Positions 53,542 to 61,920 of a stretch of DNA of 64,000 nt are shown here, piece after piece. This stretch comes from Bacillota bacterium (lineage in GTDB: Bacteria > Bacillota > Clostridia > Saccharofermentanales > Fastidiosipilaceae). The DNA is taken from contig JAEWGG010000037.1 of assembly GCA_023388435.1 (NCBI GenBank), positions 4,669-68,668 of the forward strand. Reading direction: 5' to 3'. The notes beneath the pieces were generated by a model. It worked only from the letters and a program-made list of their open reading frames with translations, made no database searches and was not told the DNA's origin. Position 1 is the first letter of the stretch. Each line of letters starts with the position of its first letter. The position numbers and the translations under genes were made by a program.

Positions 53542-54875
53542 AGACTCTCCACAGCCTCCTTACGATTCTTCAGGCTGACGAAGCAGGCGGCCTTGCGCAG
53601 GGCCTTGAATTCGATCAGCGAGCGCGTCATGAGCTTCGAGAGCGTCGCGCCACAGAGCAGGTTGAGGATGACGCCAACCAGCAGGGAGTAACCGAAGGAG
53701 AGCATGGCACCACTACCCAGATAGATCAGGCAGACAGCGGCGATGGCCACCGTGACATTGCCGTCCAGAATAGAGGAAAAGGCCTTGTCAAAGCCCAGGG
53801 CCACAGCCTGGCGCACCGTAGCTCCGCCTCGCAGCTCCTCGCGAATACGCTCAGCCTCAATAATATTGGCGTCTGTGCCCATGCCGATCGAGATGATGAC
53901 ACCGGCGATGCCCTGGAGGGTCAGCGTCTGCTGGGGGATGGAGATGGCCAGGAGGATGCCGACGAGCTGGGCCGCCAGAGAGATGGTCGCCACAAAACCC
54001 GAGAGGCGGTAGCGCAGCATCAGGAAGGCGCAGAGCAGGAGAAAGCCAACCAGGCCGGCTGTGACCATGACCTCCAGGGCCGAACGGCCGAGGTCGGGAC
54101 TCAGCGAGCGACTGCTCACCGCCTGAATGGCGAAGGGCAGGGCACCGGCATTGATCTTGTCCGCCAGGTCAACAGCCTCTTCCACCGTCTTGATGGAGGT
54201 GATGGAGGCCACGCCATCGGTAATATGGGCCTGGACCACCGGACTGGAGATCGTCTTATCGTCCATCTTGATCGCGATCTGCTTATGCAGGAACTCGGCC
54301 GTCGCATCAGCAAACTTCTTGGCCCCCTCGCTCTTCAGCTTCAGCTCCACCACATAGTCATTGCGCTGATTGTTGACCAGCGCCCGGGCGGATTCCACGT
54401 CATTACCTGTGAGGATGGTCTTATTATCAGGGCCGACAAAGCTCAGCACAGCCGTCTCGCCCAGCTCACGGATGGCCTCGTCCGGCTTGAAGCTGCTCTC
54501 GTCCGAACGCCAGGGGAAGCGGACGCTCACCCGCCCGTTCCCGCGGTCAATGATCACGTCACGATCCAGGATCTGCAGGTTGTCCAGACGGGTTTCCATG
54601 ATGTTCTTCACGGCGTCCAGCTGGCTGTCCGAAGGCTTCTCGCTAAAGGTCGAGGGATCTGGCATATAGACAGCCTCAACGCCGCCGCGAATATCAATAC
54701 CAAAACGGATGTTGGAAACGCTGTGCAGCTTGACCTCGCGACTCCGATTCGTGGGATCGCGGAAGGACAGGCCCGTCTTCGCCAGAAGCATCGCCAGAAG
54801 CACAACGAGGAGACAAGCGAAAAAGGTCCACTTGTGCCCGTGCTTCTGAACGACTGAAAAAGACTTTTTCGCCAT
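53538..54875 (-). CDS. secD: Protein translocase subunit SecD
   Basis: 445 residues. First helix ~16-37, then RFGIDIRGGVEAVY (the D1 motif), the P1 domain, VISIGMGTDANIIEAERIREEL and LDGNVTVAIAAVCLIYLGSG in the membrane domain. Shorter than E. coli SecD (~615) as usual in Bacillota. The order secD-secF downstream of rplL is separated by a terminator. Confidence 0.96.
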   Translation of the reverse strand: MAKKSFSVVQKHGHKWTFFACLLVVLLAMLLAKTGLSFRDPTNRSREVKLHSVSNIRFGIDIRGGVEAVYMPDPSTFSEKPSDSQLDAVKNIMETRLDNLQILDRDVIIDRGNGRVSVRFPWRSDESSFKPDEAIRELGETAVLSFVGPDNKTILTGNDVESARALVNNQRNDYVVELKLKSEGAKKFADATAEFLHKQIAIKMDDKTISSPVVQAHITDGVASITSIKTVEEAVDLADKINAGALPFAIQAVSSRSLSPDLGRSALEVMVTAGLVGFLLLCAFLMLRYRLSGFVATISLAAQLVGILLAISIPQQTLTLQGIAGVIISIGMGTDANIIEAERIREELRGGATVRQAVALGFDKAFSSILDGNVTVAIAAVCLIYLGSGAMLSFGYSLLVGVILNLLCGATLSKLMTRSLIEFKALRKAACFVSLKNRKEAVESL

Positions 54876-54946
54876 TCTTCACTTACCTACTTTCAAATAA
54901 TTTCTACAACTAATAGTCGCAGAAGCATAAATGAAATTCCCTCTGT

Positions 54947-54981
54947 AAAAATACCGTGGGCACGTGTCCCACGGTATTTTT
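54947..54981. terminator. Bidirectional terminator after rplL
   Basis: Perfect 14-base arms AAAAATACCGTGGG and CCCACGGTATTTTT around a 7-base loop. It ends the rplJL unit before secD. Confidence 0.95.
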
Positions 54982-55003
54982 GAAAGGGCTAAGTCGCTGA
55001 TGC

Positions 55004-55384
55004 TTACTTGATTTCGACTTCGGCACCGGCTTCCTTGAGCTTCTCGGCCGCAGCCTCGGCATCTTCCTTGGAGATGTTCTCCTTGATGGGCTTCGGGGTC
55101 TCGTCGACCAGAGCCTTGGCCTCCTTCAGGCCCAGACCCGTCAGCTCACGGACAACCTTGATGACGGGGATCTTGGACGCGCCGGCGCTCTTCAGAACGA
55201 CGGTGAACTCGGTCTGCTCAGCCTCGGCAGCAGCGCCACCGGCAGGGGCCGCAGCACCACCGACGGCGACGGCGGCGGCGGAAACGCCAAACTCTTCTTC
55301 GAGGGCCTTAACCAGCTCGGAGAGCTCCAGAACCGTCAGAGCCTTGACTTCTTCGATAAACTTCGTGATCTTTTCGCTTGCCAT
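55004..55384 (-). CDS. rplL: Ribosomal protein bL12 (L7/L12)
   Basis: 126-residue stalk protein: N-terminal dimer domain (EEVKALTVLELSELVKALEE), Ala/Gly hinge, and C-terminal FTVVLKSAGASKIPVIKVVR with LTGLGLKEAKALVDE. The ATG at 55384 has GGAGGTCA upstream; the frame extends four codons further. Confidence 0.96.
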   Translation of the reverse strand: MASEKITKFIEEVKALTVLELSELVKALEEEFGVSAAAVAVGGAAAPAGGAAAEAEQTEFTVVLKSAGASKIPVIKVVRELTGLGLKEAKALVDETPKPIKENISKEDAEAAAEKLKEAGAEVEIK

Positions 55385-55402
55385 ATTGACCTCCACTATG
55401 CT

Positions 55403-56011
55403 TTAAGCATTCTCAGATGTTTCCGTGGCCTCCTCGGAGCTGGCCTCCTGGGCGGGCTCCTCCTCAGCCTGGGCCTGGGGGCCCTTCCAAACGGCCTCTG
55501 CGGTCTCCGCAGAAGCTTCTTCACACTTCTTAGCGATCTCGTTCAGGTAGATAGCCAAGGCCGCGATCGGGGACACGAGGCCACCAACCAACTGACCATG
55601 AAGCACTTCGAGCGAGGGGATAGACGCCAGGCGCTTAATCTCAGCTAGCTCAACTGGCTTGCCCTCCATGGCTCCACCCTTGATCTCCAACTTCTCAAAC
55701 TTATCCGCATACTGCTGGAGCAGCTTGGCAGGAGTGACGACGTCCTCCTTGCTGTAGGCGATGGCGGTGGGGCCCGTGAAGACCTCATCGAGGCCCTCGA
55801 GTTCGGCTTCCTTGGCTGCTCTGCTCACGAGTGAATTCTTGACCACCTTGTAGGTCACGCCGGCCTCACGCAGGGCCTTGCGCAACTCGGTGTCCTCAGC
55901 AACCGTCAGACCTCTGCCGTCAGCGACGACGAGCATCATGGCGGCGCGCAGCTCTTCAGCCAGACTGCTGACAATAGCCTTCTTGCTTTCGAGCACTTTC
56001 GCACTGGGCAT
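55403..56011 (-). CDS. rplJ: Ribosomal protein uL10
   Basis: 202-residue stalk-base protein that anchors L12 dimers. It begins PSAKVLESKKAIVSSLAEEL; later VVADGRGLTVAEDTELRKAL and YKVVKNSLVSRAA. A Glu/Ala/Ser-rich tail of ~35 residues is added. AGGAGGTG lies 6 bases before the ATG at 56011. Its leader carries an L10-type regulatory RNA. Confidence 0.95.
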   Translation of the reverse strand: MPSAKVLESKKAIVSSLAEELRAAMMLVVADGRGLTVAEDTELRKALREAGVTYKVVKNSLVSRAAKEAELEGLDEVFTGPTAIAYSKEDVVTPAKLLQQYADKFEKLEIKGGAMEGKPVELAEIKRLASIPSLEVLHGQLVGGLVSPIAALAIYLNEIAKKCEEASAETAEAVWKGPQAQAEEEPAQEASSEEATETSENA

Positions 56012-56027
56012 GTACAGCACCTCCTAT

Positions 56028-56150
56028 AAAAAATCCCTCATGCCAGAAACAGGCATGAGGGACGAACACACTACGTGTAGTATACACAAGCTATCCGCGT
56101 CCTCGGCAGGCGATAAACTTACGCCGGAGCACCTGCTGTCTCTGGTCACG
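56028..56150 (-). ncRNA. L10 leader RNA with terminal attenuator
   Basis: From the promoter to rplJ the transcript contains GAGACAGCAGGTGC and then TTTATCGCCTGCCGAGGA, matching the conserved pairing and internal-loop core of the ribosomal L10 leader. It ends in a terminator: TCCCTCATGCC/GGCATGAGGGA then TTTTTTAT (56028-56062). L10(L12)4 binding is known to favour termination in this leader family; here it would set rplJL expression. Confidence 0.85.
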
Positions 56151-56157
56151 ATTTATA

Positions 56158-56186
56158 AATTTAGCAGACCTGACCTCGTGGGTCAA
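56158..56186 (-). promoter_or_regulatory. Promoter of rplJ-rplL
   Basis: Minus-strand TTGACC, 17 bases, TAAATT, located just after the rplA stop. Confidence 0.7.
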
Positions 56187-56201
56187 GCCCTCTCCAGCAG
56201 C

Positions 56202-56891
56202 TTAGACGCGGCTGGGGTTGATGCGCACCGCCGGACCCATGGTCGAGCAGAGCGTGGCAGACTTCACATACTGGCCCTTGGCGGCGGACGGCTTGGCCTT
56301 AATGATGGCATCCATCAGTACGCGGTAGTTCTCATAGAGCTTCTCCGCACCGAAGGAAACCTTGCCGATCGGGCAGTGAATGATATTGGACTTGTCCAGA
56401 CGGTACTCAATCTTACCGGCCTTGGCATCGTTCACGGCCTGGGTCACATCATTCGTGACCGTGCCCGCTTTGGGGTTCGGCATCAGGCCCTTGGGACCCA
56501 GGACGCGGCCCAGACGGCCAACCAGACCCATCATGTCCGGCGTGGCGATGACCACGTCGAAGTCAAACCAGTTCTCGCCCTGGATCTTCTTCACGAGGTC
56601 GTCAGAACCAACGAACTCAGCGCCAGCGGCCTGGGCCTCATCGGCCTTCGTGCCCTTGGCAAAAACCAGGACGCGCATGCTGCGGCCCGTACCGTTCGGC
56701 AGGACGACCGCACCACGGACCTGCTGGTCGGCGTGGCGGGAGTCAACACCCAGACGGACGTGCAGCTCCACGCTCTCATCAAACTTTGCCGGAGCGGACT
56801 TGAGCGCCAATTCGATGGCTTCCTTGGCCTCGTAGGTCCGGGAGCGCTCGATGTTCTTCGCAGCTTCCAGATACTTCTTGCCTCTCTTCAT
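56202..56891 (-). CDS. rplA: Ribosomal protein uL1
   Basis: 229 residues. It begins KRGKKYLEAAKNIERSRTYE; VRLGVDSRHADQQVRGAVVL, VIATPDMMGLVGRLGRVLGP, KGLMPNPKAGTVTNDV and the C-terminal GQYVKSATLCSTMGPAVRIN are family hallmarks. It lies 15 bases after rplK in one unit. Confidence 0.97.
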   Translation of the reverse strand: MKRGKKYLEAAKNIERSRTYEAKEAIELALKSAPAKFDESVELHVRLGVDSRHADQQVRGAVVLPNGTGRSMRVLVFAKGTKADEAQAAGAEFVGSDDLVKKIQGENWFDFDVVIATPDMMGLVGRLGRVLGPKGLMPNPKAGTVTNDVTQAVNDAKAGKIEYRLDKSNIIHCPIGKVSFGAEKLYENYRVLMDAIIKAKPSAAKGQYVKSATLCSTMGPAVRINPSRV

Positions 56892-56906
56892 CTCTTACCT
56901 CCCGAC

Positions 56907-57332
56907 TCAGTCCTCGACGACGATGCCCATGCTCCTGGCCGTACCCGCCACCATGCGGGCACAGGCCTCCAGGGAGCCTGCATTCGTGTCGACGAGCTTG
57001 GTCTCTGCAATCTTCAGGCAGTCCGCCATGCTCACCTTAGCCACCTTATCGCGGTTCGGCTTCGCGGAAGCCTTCTCCAGCTTACAGGCGTTCTTCAGCA
57101 GCACGGGTACCGGCGGAGTCTTCGTGATGAAAGAATAGCTGTGGTCCGCATAGACCGTAATGACGACGGGGATAATCAGTCCCGCATCCTTCGCAGTTCT
57201 CTCATTGAATTCCTTGACGAAGCCGGCGATGTTGATGCCGTGCTGGCCAAGGGCTGGTCCTACCGGTGGTGCCGGGGTCGCTTTACCTGCAGGAATCTGC
57301 AGCTTTACATATCCGGTGATCTTTTTAGCCAA
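56907..57332 (-). CDS. rplK: Ribosomal protein uL11
   Basis: 141 residues, the usual size. KKITGYVKLQIPAGKATPAP, PVGPALGQHGINI, KTPPVPVLLKNA and ARMVAGTARSMGI are hallmarks. The start is most likely the TTG at 57332 (GGGAGG 8 bases upstream), which gives the standard AKKITG N-terminus; a GTG three codons earlier overlaps the ribosome site. Confidence 0.96.
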   Translation of the reverse strand: MAKKITGYVKLQIPAGKATPAPPVGPALGQHGINIAGFVKEFNERTAKDAGLIIPVVITVYADHSYSFITKTPPVPVLLKNACKLEKASAKPNRDKVAKVSMADCLKIAETKLVDTNAGSLEACARMVAGTARSMGIVVED

Positions 57333-57391
57333 GATTACCACCTCCCAAAATTTATTTGCACGGCCCTATCCATGGGCCGAACATGGCGAAT

Positions 57392-57420
57392 AATGTACGC
57401 GAATACCGTCTTCTTGTCAA
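57392..57420 (-). promoter_or_regulatory. Promoter of rplK-rplA
   Basis: Minus-strand TTGACA, 17 bases, TACATT. The leader contains a CGGCCC/GGGCCG hairpin. The -35 overlaps the region just after nusG. Confidence 0.65.
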
Positions 57421-57423
57421 CTC

Positions 57424-58017
57424 TTATTGCACAAAACGAATGACCTGTGTGAAGTCCAGCTCAACGGGGGTCTCGCGGCCAAACATATTGACCAGGACAC
57501 GGACCTTCTTCTTCTCGCTGGAAATACCATCGACAACGCCGACAAAACTCTCCAGAGGGCCGTTGATGACTTTAACAGAGTCGCCCACACCATAGTCAAC
57601 GACTGGAACCCACTCGTTGACCATACCCATCGTGGCCAATTCCTCGTCGGTCAGGGGGACGGGACGGGAATTCGGACCCACAAAGCCCGTGACTCCACGG
57701 GTGTTGCGCACAATGTACCAGATCTCATCCGTGAGCAGCATCTTCACGAGCACATATCCTGGATACTTCTTCCGGAGTACTGTCTTGCGCTTGCCATCCT
57801 TAATTTCCAGCTGCTCCTCCATCGGGATGGTGATTTCCTGGATATAGTCGTGGATGTCACGGTTTTCAACGATCTGCTCCAGGGTCGCCTTCACCTTATT
57901 CTCATAACCTGAATAAGTGTGAATGACGTACCAGAGCGCCTCCTCTTCGGGATCGCGCTCCTCATTGGGCACATAGACCTCTTCCTGTAGCTCTTCTCGA
58001 TTCAAGTCATCCGTCAT
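57424..58017 (-). CDS. nusG: Transcription termination/antitermination factor NusG
   Basis: 197 residues. NGN domain: ALWYVIHTYSGYENKVKATL, KYPGYVLVKMLLTDEIWYIV and NTRGVTGFVG; KOW domain: GDSVKVINGPLESFVGVVDG. An acidic 25-residue N-terminal lead precedes the NGN. The ATG at 58017 follows GAGGGAG; a GTG at 58032 is an alternative. Confidence 0.96.
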   Translation of the reverse strand: MTDDLNREELQEEVYVPNEERDPEEEALWYVIHTYSGYENKVKATLEQIVENRDIHDYIQEITIPMEEQLEIKDGKRKTVLRKKYPGYVLVKMLLTDEIWYIVRNTRGVTGFVGPNSRPVPLTDEELATMGMVNEWVPVVDYGVGDSVKVINGPLESFVGVVDGISSEKKKVRVLVNMFGRETPVELDFTQVIRFVQ

Positions 58018-58043
58018 GGATCGCTCCCTCACTGCGGTCAGAA

Positions 58044-58439
58044 TTAGTCCGCCTTGCTGCCGCTCGTCGTTGCACCCGTATTCTGGGATGCCGAAGGCTG
58101 GGACTCGCTTGCCGCCCCGCTCCCCTCGGTCTGCTGCGAACTCGCTGAGCTGCTGATCGGGGTCTGGACCGCCGCCGCGCCCTTATGATCGTAGAAGCCG
58201 GCCGCTGTCAGGGACTGGTTGACGATGGTGTCCACGGCAAAAATCAGTAACGCCGAGGCGATGATAATCGCGAAGACAATGGCCGCCGACTGCTTCATCT
58301 TCTGCTTGTCCGGCCAGACAACCAGCTTCAGCTCCCCGCGGAGTTCACGGAAGAAGTTGGCGACGCGGGAAGTAAAACCCTTGCCATCCTTCTTGCTGTT
58401 CTTCACCTGTTTCGTCTGCTTCTCTGTCTGCTTGGACAT
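58044..58439 (-). CDS. secE: Preprotein translocase subunit SecE
   Basis: 131 residues, longer than the typical single-helix SecE (~60-90). FFRELRGELKLVVWPDKQKM is the amphipathic family motif and SAAIVFAIIIASALLIFAV the membrane helix. A Ser/Gln/Ala-rich tail of about 55 residues follows on the outer side. Operon rpmG-secE-nusG. Confidence 0.94.
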   Translation of the reverse strand: MSKQTEKQTKQVKNSKKDGKGFTSRVANFFRELRGELKLVVWPDKQKMKQSAAIVFAIIIASALLIFAVDTIVNQSLTAAGFYDHKGAAAVQTPISSSASSQQTEGSGAASESQPSASQNTGATTSGSKAD

Positions 58440-58472
58440 GGACTCGTCCTCTCTCCAAGTCGCTGATAAAAA

Positions 58473-58637
58473 TCAGCGCGTCTCCTTGTGGACCGTGTGA
58501 CGCTTACAGAAGGGGCAGTACTTCTTCAGTTCAAGGCGATCCGTATGCTTCTTCTTATTCTTCTTGCTGGTGTAGTTGCGCTGCTTGCACTCCTCACACG
58601 CGAGAATAATCTTCTCTCTAGCTCCTGCTTTGGCCAT
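58473..58637 (-). CDS. rpmG: Ribosomal protein bL33
   Basis: 54 residues, read directly: MAKAGAREKIILACEECKQR at the start, YCPFCKRHTVHKETR at the end. Two CxxC pairs form a zinc site. GGAGGTG precedes the ATG. Confidence 0.95.
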   Translation of the reverse strand: MAKAGAREKIILACEECKQRNYTSKKNKKKHTDRLELKKYCPFCKRHTVHKETR

Positions 58638-58696
58638 GATGGCACCTCCGTATCATTCTTTTGTACAAAAAAATAACGCGTCTAGCGCGGTACTTA

Positions 58697-58725
58697 AGGC
58701 TAGCACAGTCCTCGTTCTCTGTCAA
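58697..58725 (-). promoter_or_regulatory. Promoter of rpmG-secE-nusG
   Basis: Minus-strand TTGACA, 17 bases, TAGCCT. Downstream, a short CGCG-CTAGA-CGCG hairpin then TTATTTTTTT (58668-58685) may act as a weak attenuator in the leader. Confidence 0.7.
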
Positions 58726-58726
58726 G

Positions 58727-58788
58727 ATAAAAAGTCCGCCCCCTCCGCCTCCAGCGCTCAGAAAGAGCTGCTGGAGTGGACGGGGACT
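58727..58788 (-). terminator. Terminator after rnj
   Basis: Long imperfect stem, outer arms AGTCCCCGTCCACTCCAGC and GGAGGGGGCGGACT, then TTTTTATC on minus; starts six bases after the rnj stop. Confidence 0.8.
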
Positions 58789-58793
58789 GTGAC

Positions 58794-61109
58794 TCAGACT
58801 TCCAGGATGGAAATGAGGAGGACGGGGCGGCGCTTGGACTGGCGGTAGACGATCTGCCGCAGGGCCTCGCGCAGGCGGCCCTCCATGATGGGCCGTGAAG
58901 GTTTCTTATCGAGCTCAGCGAAGCCGGCAAAGATCTGCTGTACCTGGCGCTGAATCTCCCGGGTCAGCTTCGGCATCTCCGCAGGATAGGCAAAACCACT
59001 GGCCTTGACCCCCACCTCAGCACAGAGCTTGCCCGTTTTCTTGCTACAGGCCACAGCCAGCTGCAAGACGCCATCGTCCGAGAGACTCAGGCGCTGCTCC
59101 AGGATCTGCCAGTCCACGGTCGACTGGGGGGAGCCGTCAATCAGCACGGCCCCCGCCGTGACATAGCCTGCTATGCGGGCGGACTTGCGGTCACACTCGA
59201 AGATGTCCCCATTGTTGAGGATGTAGATGTGATCCATGGGCAGGCCCAGCTTGTTGGCCATCTGGGCGTGCATATAGAGGTGGCGGTACTCGCCGTGCCC
59301 AGGCACGAAGTACTGCGGTTTGATCAGCTGGTGTAGCATGCGGATCTCTTCGCGGTAGGCGTGTCCGGAGACGTGGATATCGGCCAGAGCCGAGTAGACC
59401 ACGCGGGCCTGGCGCTTGTAGAGCTCATTGATGACGCGGTAGATGGGCTTCTCATTGCCAGGGATGGGTGTCGCCGAAATGATGACGGTGTCCCCCGCAC
59501 CAATCTCAATATTGCGGTGCTCTGAGTAGGCCATGCGCGTCAGAGCGGACATCGGCTCACCCTGAGAGCCCGTCGTGATGATGACGACTTTTTCCGCGGG
59601 GTAGCGGTCCACATCCCGCAACTCAATCAGCGTATCCGGGCGAATCTGCAGATAATTCAGATTCTGGGCGGCACTGAACACATTGACCATACTGCGCCCC
59701 GAGATGGCCACCTTGCGCCCATAGCGCTCCGCGGCACTGATAATCTGCTGGATGCGGTGGACGTTGGACGAGAATGTCGCGACGATGATACGGCCCGGAG
59801 CCTTGCTGAACTCCTCGCTAAAGGCCTCGCCGACGAGGCGCTCCGAAGGGGTAAAACCTTCGCGCTCAATGTTCGTCGATTCACAGACAAAGAGCATGAC
59901 CCCCTCGGCGCCGAGCTCCCCGAAGCGCTGGAGGTCGATGGGCTTGCCGTGGATGGGCGTGTAGTCAATCTTGAAGTCGCCAGAGTGGATGGCCAGGCCG
60001 GCAGGACAGCGGATGGCCAGAGCCGCCGCATCGGCAATGGAGTGGTTCACGTGCACGAATTCCACGCTGAAGCTGCCCGCCCGGGTGCGTTCGCCGCAGG
60101 AGACGCGGTGGATGAGCTGCTTCTGGGACGAGAGTCCCTTGTCATCCAGTTTTAATTTGATGAGTTCGCAGGTCAGGGGCAGGGCGTAGACTGGCGCCGA
60201 GACCTGACTGAGCAGCCAGGAAATGGAGCCGATGTGGTCCTCATGGCCATGGGTAATAAAAATACCCTTGAGTTTTTTGCGGTTCTCAAAAACATAGGAC
60301 ATATCTGGAATGACCGAGTCCACGCCGGGCTGGTACTCCTCGGGGAAGGCCACGCCGACATCGACAATGATCATGTCGTCGCCATATTCGTAGAGGGTCA
60401 TATTTTTGCCGATCTCACAGAGGCCGCCCAGCGGGATGAGCTTCAGGCTCGAGCGCCGCGAGTGGTCTGAGACGCGCATCCGCCCCTCCGCCGCCTCGGG
60501 GTGCCGCCCCTGACTGCGCAGTTTATCGGGGGCAAACTGGGGGGAGATATTGGGCAGGCCGTAGTGCATCTGTCCGCGGCTGACCTCGGCGGTACGAAAA
60601 CCCGGACTGCGGCGGCGGCTACCCTTGCCGCTGATCAGCGGGCTGGGCCCCTTCTTTCCCGGCTCCGCAACGCTGGGGCGCTGACCCGAGAAGCTCCTCT
60701 GGCCCTTAAGTCGGGAACTTGCGACACGCAGGCCCTCGCGTCGGCCATCGCTGCGCAGGCCCTGGCGCTGCTCCACAGTACGCTTACCGGGGACCTGCTG
60801 ACTGCGCTTATGATTCTTATTTTTTGTTGCCGTGACGGCTGCGCTCGTGCGCCCCTGGCCCTCCGGTCTCGCCTGGCGCCCCCTGGCCGTAGCTGTCCGG
60901 GCCCCTGTGGACTTCGGGCTGCTGGCCACCCTGCGGCTACGCGTGCCCTCAGCAGTCCCCCCCTGGGACCTGCCCCGACTCCGGACGGGGCTGCTGGCCG
61001 CCGTCTTCAGGAGGCTTCCTGGCGTGGCCGCCCGCCTCCTGCCGCTCCGGGGGCCTGCGCCCTGCTTGGCCCCTTCTCGCCCAGCCTGTTCACTTGCTTT
61101 ATCTGCCAT
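58794..61109 (-). CDS. rnj: Ribonuclease J with long basic N-terminal extension
   Basis: Metallo-beta-lactamase/beta-CASP RNase for mRNA turnover and 16S maturation; 771 residues against ~555 usual. Residues ~218-771 are RNase J: KLIPLGGLCEIGKNMTLYEY, HGHEDHIGSISWLL, SGDFKIDYTPIHG, ISGRSMVNVF, TTGSQGEPMSALTRMA, FVPGHGEYRHLYMHAQMA. Residues 1-210 are Arg/Ser/Gly-rich and look disordered. The ATG at 61109 has AAAGGA about 15 bases away, which is far; an in-frame ATG at 60479 has GGAGGGG 3-5 bases upstream and would give a standard 561-residue enzyme. I keep the long form because the frame is open, but the start is uncertain. Confidence 0.88.
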   Translation of the reverse strand: MADKASEQAGREGAKQGAGPRSGRRRAATPGSLLKTAASSPVRSRGRSQGGTAEGTRSRRVASSPKSTGARTATARGRQARPEGQGRTSAAVTATKNKNHKRSQQVPGKRTVEQRQGLRSDGRREGLRVASSRLKGQRSFSGQRPSVAEPGKKGPSPLISGKGSRRRSPGFRTAEVSRGQMHYGLPNISPQFAPDKLRSQGRHPEAAEGRMRVSDHSRRSSLKLIPLGGLCEIGKNMTLYEYGDDMIIVDVGVAFPEEYQPGVDSVIPDMSYVFENRKKLKGIFITHGHEDHIGSISWLLSQVSAPVYALPLTCELIKLKLDDKGLSSQKQLIHRVSCGERTRAGSFSVEFVHVNHSIADAAALAIRCPAGLAIHSGDFKIDYTPIHGKPIDLQRFGELGAEGVMLFVCESTNIEREGFTPSERLVGEAFSEEFSKAPGRIIVATFSSNVHRIQQIISAAERYGRKVAISGRSMVNVFSAAQNLNYLQIRPDTLIELRDVDRYPAEKVVIITTGSQGEPMSALTRMAYSEHRNIEIGAGDTVIISATPIPGNEKPIYRVINELYKRQARVVYSALADIHVSGHAYREEIRMLHQLIKPQYFVPGHGEYRHLYMHAQMANKLGLPMDHIYILNNGDIFECDRKSARIAGYVTAGAVLIDGSPQSTVDWQILEQRLSLSDDGVLQLAVACSKKTGKLCAEVGVKASGFAYPAEMPKLTREIQRQVQQIFAGFAELDKKPSRPIMEGRLREALRQIVYRQSKRRPVLLISILEV

Positions 61110-61212
61110 ATCTGCTGTATACGTTCCTTTCTAACTTATTCTTTTATATAGAGACCGCCCCTCAGTGGAGCTGGCCATATAGATCACATTCACGGAAGCA
61201 TCTGTAGTGACG

Positions 61213-61247
61213 CCGCCCCTATCCTCCGCAGATAGCGGGAGGGGCGG
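61213..61247. other. GC-rich hairpin upstream of rnj
   Basis: CCGCCCCT and AGGGGCGG with additional CTATC/GATAG pairing. No T run follows, so not an obvious terminator; possibly part of the rnj leader. Confidence 0.4.
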
Positions 61248-61267
61248 AATAACGCAGGGGTCTAAAT

Positions 61268-61306
61268 GAAAAACTGACGTAGCCGGTCGTGAGGCTTACG
61301 TCAGTT
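61268..61306 (-). terminator. Terminator after rpsT
   Basis: Arms AACTGACGTA and TACGTCAGTT with a GC-containing loop, then TTTCATTT on minus. Confidence 0.82.
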
Positions 61307-61365
61307 CTATGCTTCTGAATCGCTAGGATCCACGTAATCCTGAGCCCTGAGTCAGCTTACCCAGC

Positions 61366-61629
61366 TCAGTGAGCCAACTTGTTCATCGCTCTGGCGATGC
61401 GAGACTGACGGCGTGCCGCCGTATTCTTATGCAGCAAACCCTTGGACACAGCCTGGTCAATGTGCTTCTGCGTGCTCTTCGCAAGACCCTGCAGGTTCTC
61501 AGCACCATCTTCCATAGCACGGAAGGTTTTCTTAATCTCCGTACGCAGAGCGGACATCTGCGCCTTTCTTCTGATACGGCGCTTCTCGCTCACCTTCACC
61601 CGCTTAATTGCGGACTTGATATTCGGCAT
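61366..61629 (-). CDS. rpsT: Ribosomal protein bS20
   Basis: 87 residues: PNIKSAIKRVKVSEKRRIRR at the start and HKNTAARRQSRIARAMNKL near the end. GAGGTGAGG precedes the ATG. Monocistronic between the rnj region and the pflB intergenic. Confidence 0.97.
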   Translation of the reverse strand: MPNIKSAIKRVKVSEKRRIRRKAQMSALRTEIKKTFRAMEDGAENLQGLAKSTQKHIDQAVSKGLLHKNTAARRQSRIARAMNKLAH

Positions 61630-61764
61630 TTCCTCACCTCCTCTTGTGTCAGTTTTAACGCATGCTCGCGCAGCTAACTATAAAAGTGCTGAATTATTCT
61701 AGCATGCTTATCTACAGTCTGCAAGCCTGGGCTACGGAAGTTCTCAGAGATCCCTGCGAATCGC

Positions 61765-61807
61765 TGTGCCGGGGCGCACAGTTTAGGGAAATGTGATCTC
61801 CAGCATA
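61765..61807 (+). promoter_or_regulatory. Two CRP-like sites and -10 upstream of pflB
   Basis: TGTGC-N6-GCACA (61765-61780) and TGTGA-N6-GCATA (61792-61807), the latter within AAATGTGATCT, which matches the left half of the E. coli CRP consensus. A TAGAAT -10 lies at 61829-61834, and a start near 61841 would place the second site centre at -41.5, the class II position. Resemblance only. Confidence 0.4.
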
Positions 61808-61920
61808 GAATTAGCAATGACTAATATATAGAATCAGAGCGTCGTTACTGTTTACTAGCCTCAAACCAGGAGGCTACTTCGGGCCGTCTCAGGAGGACCG
61901 CCCTTAGAAAGAGTTTCCCC

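Noticed and set aside
61213..61247. Terminator upstream of rnj
   Set aside because: Strong stem but no T run on either strand, so it is listed only as a hairpin.
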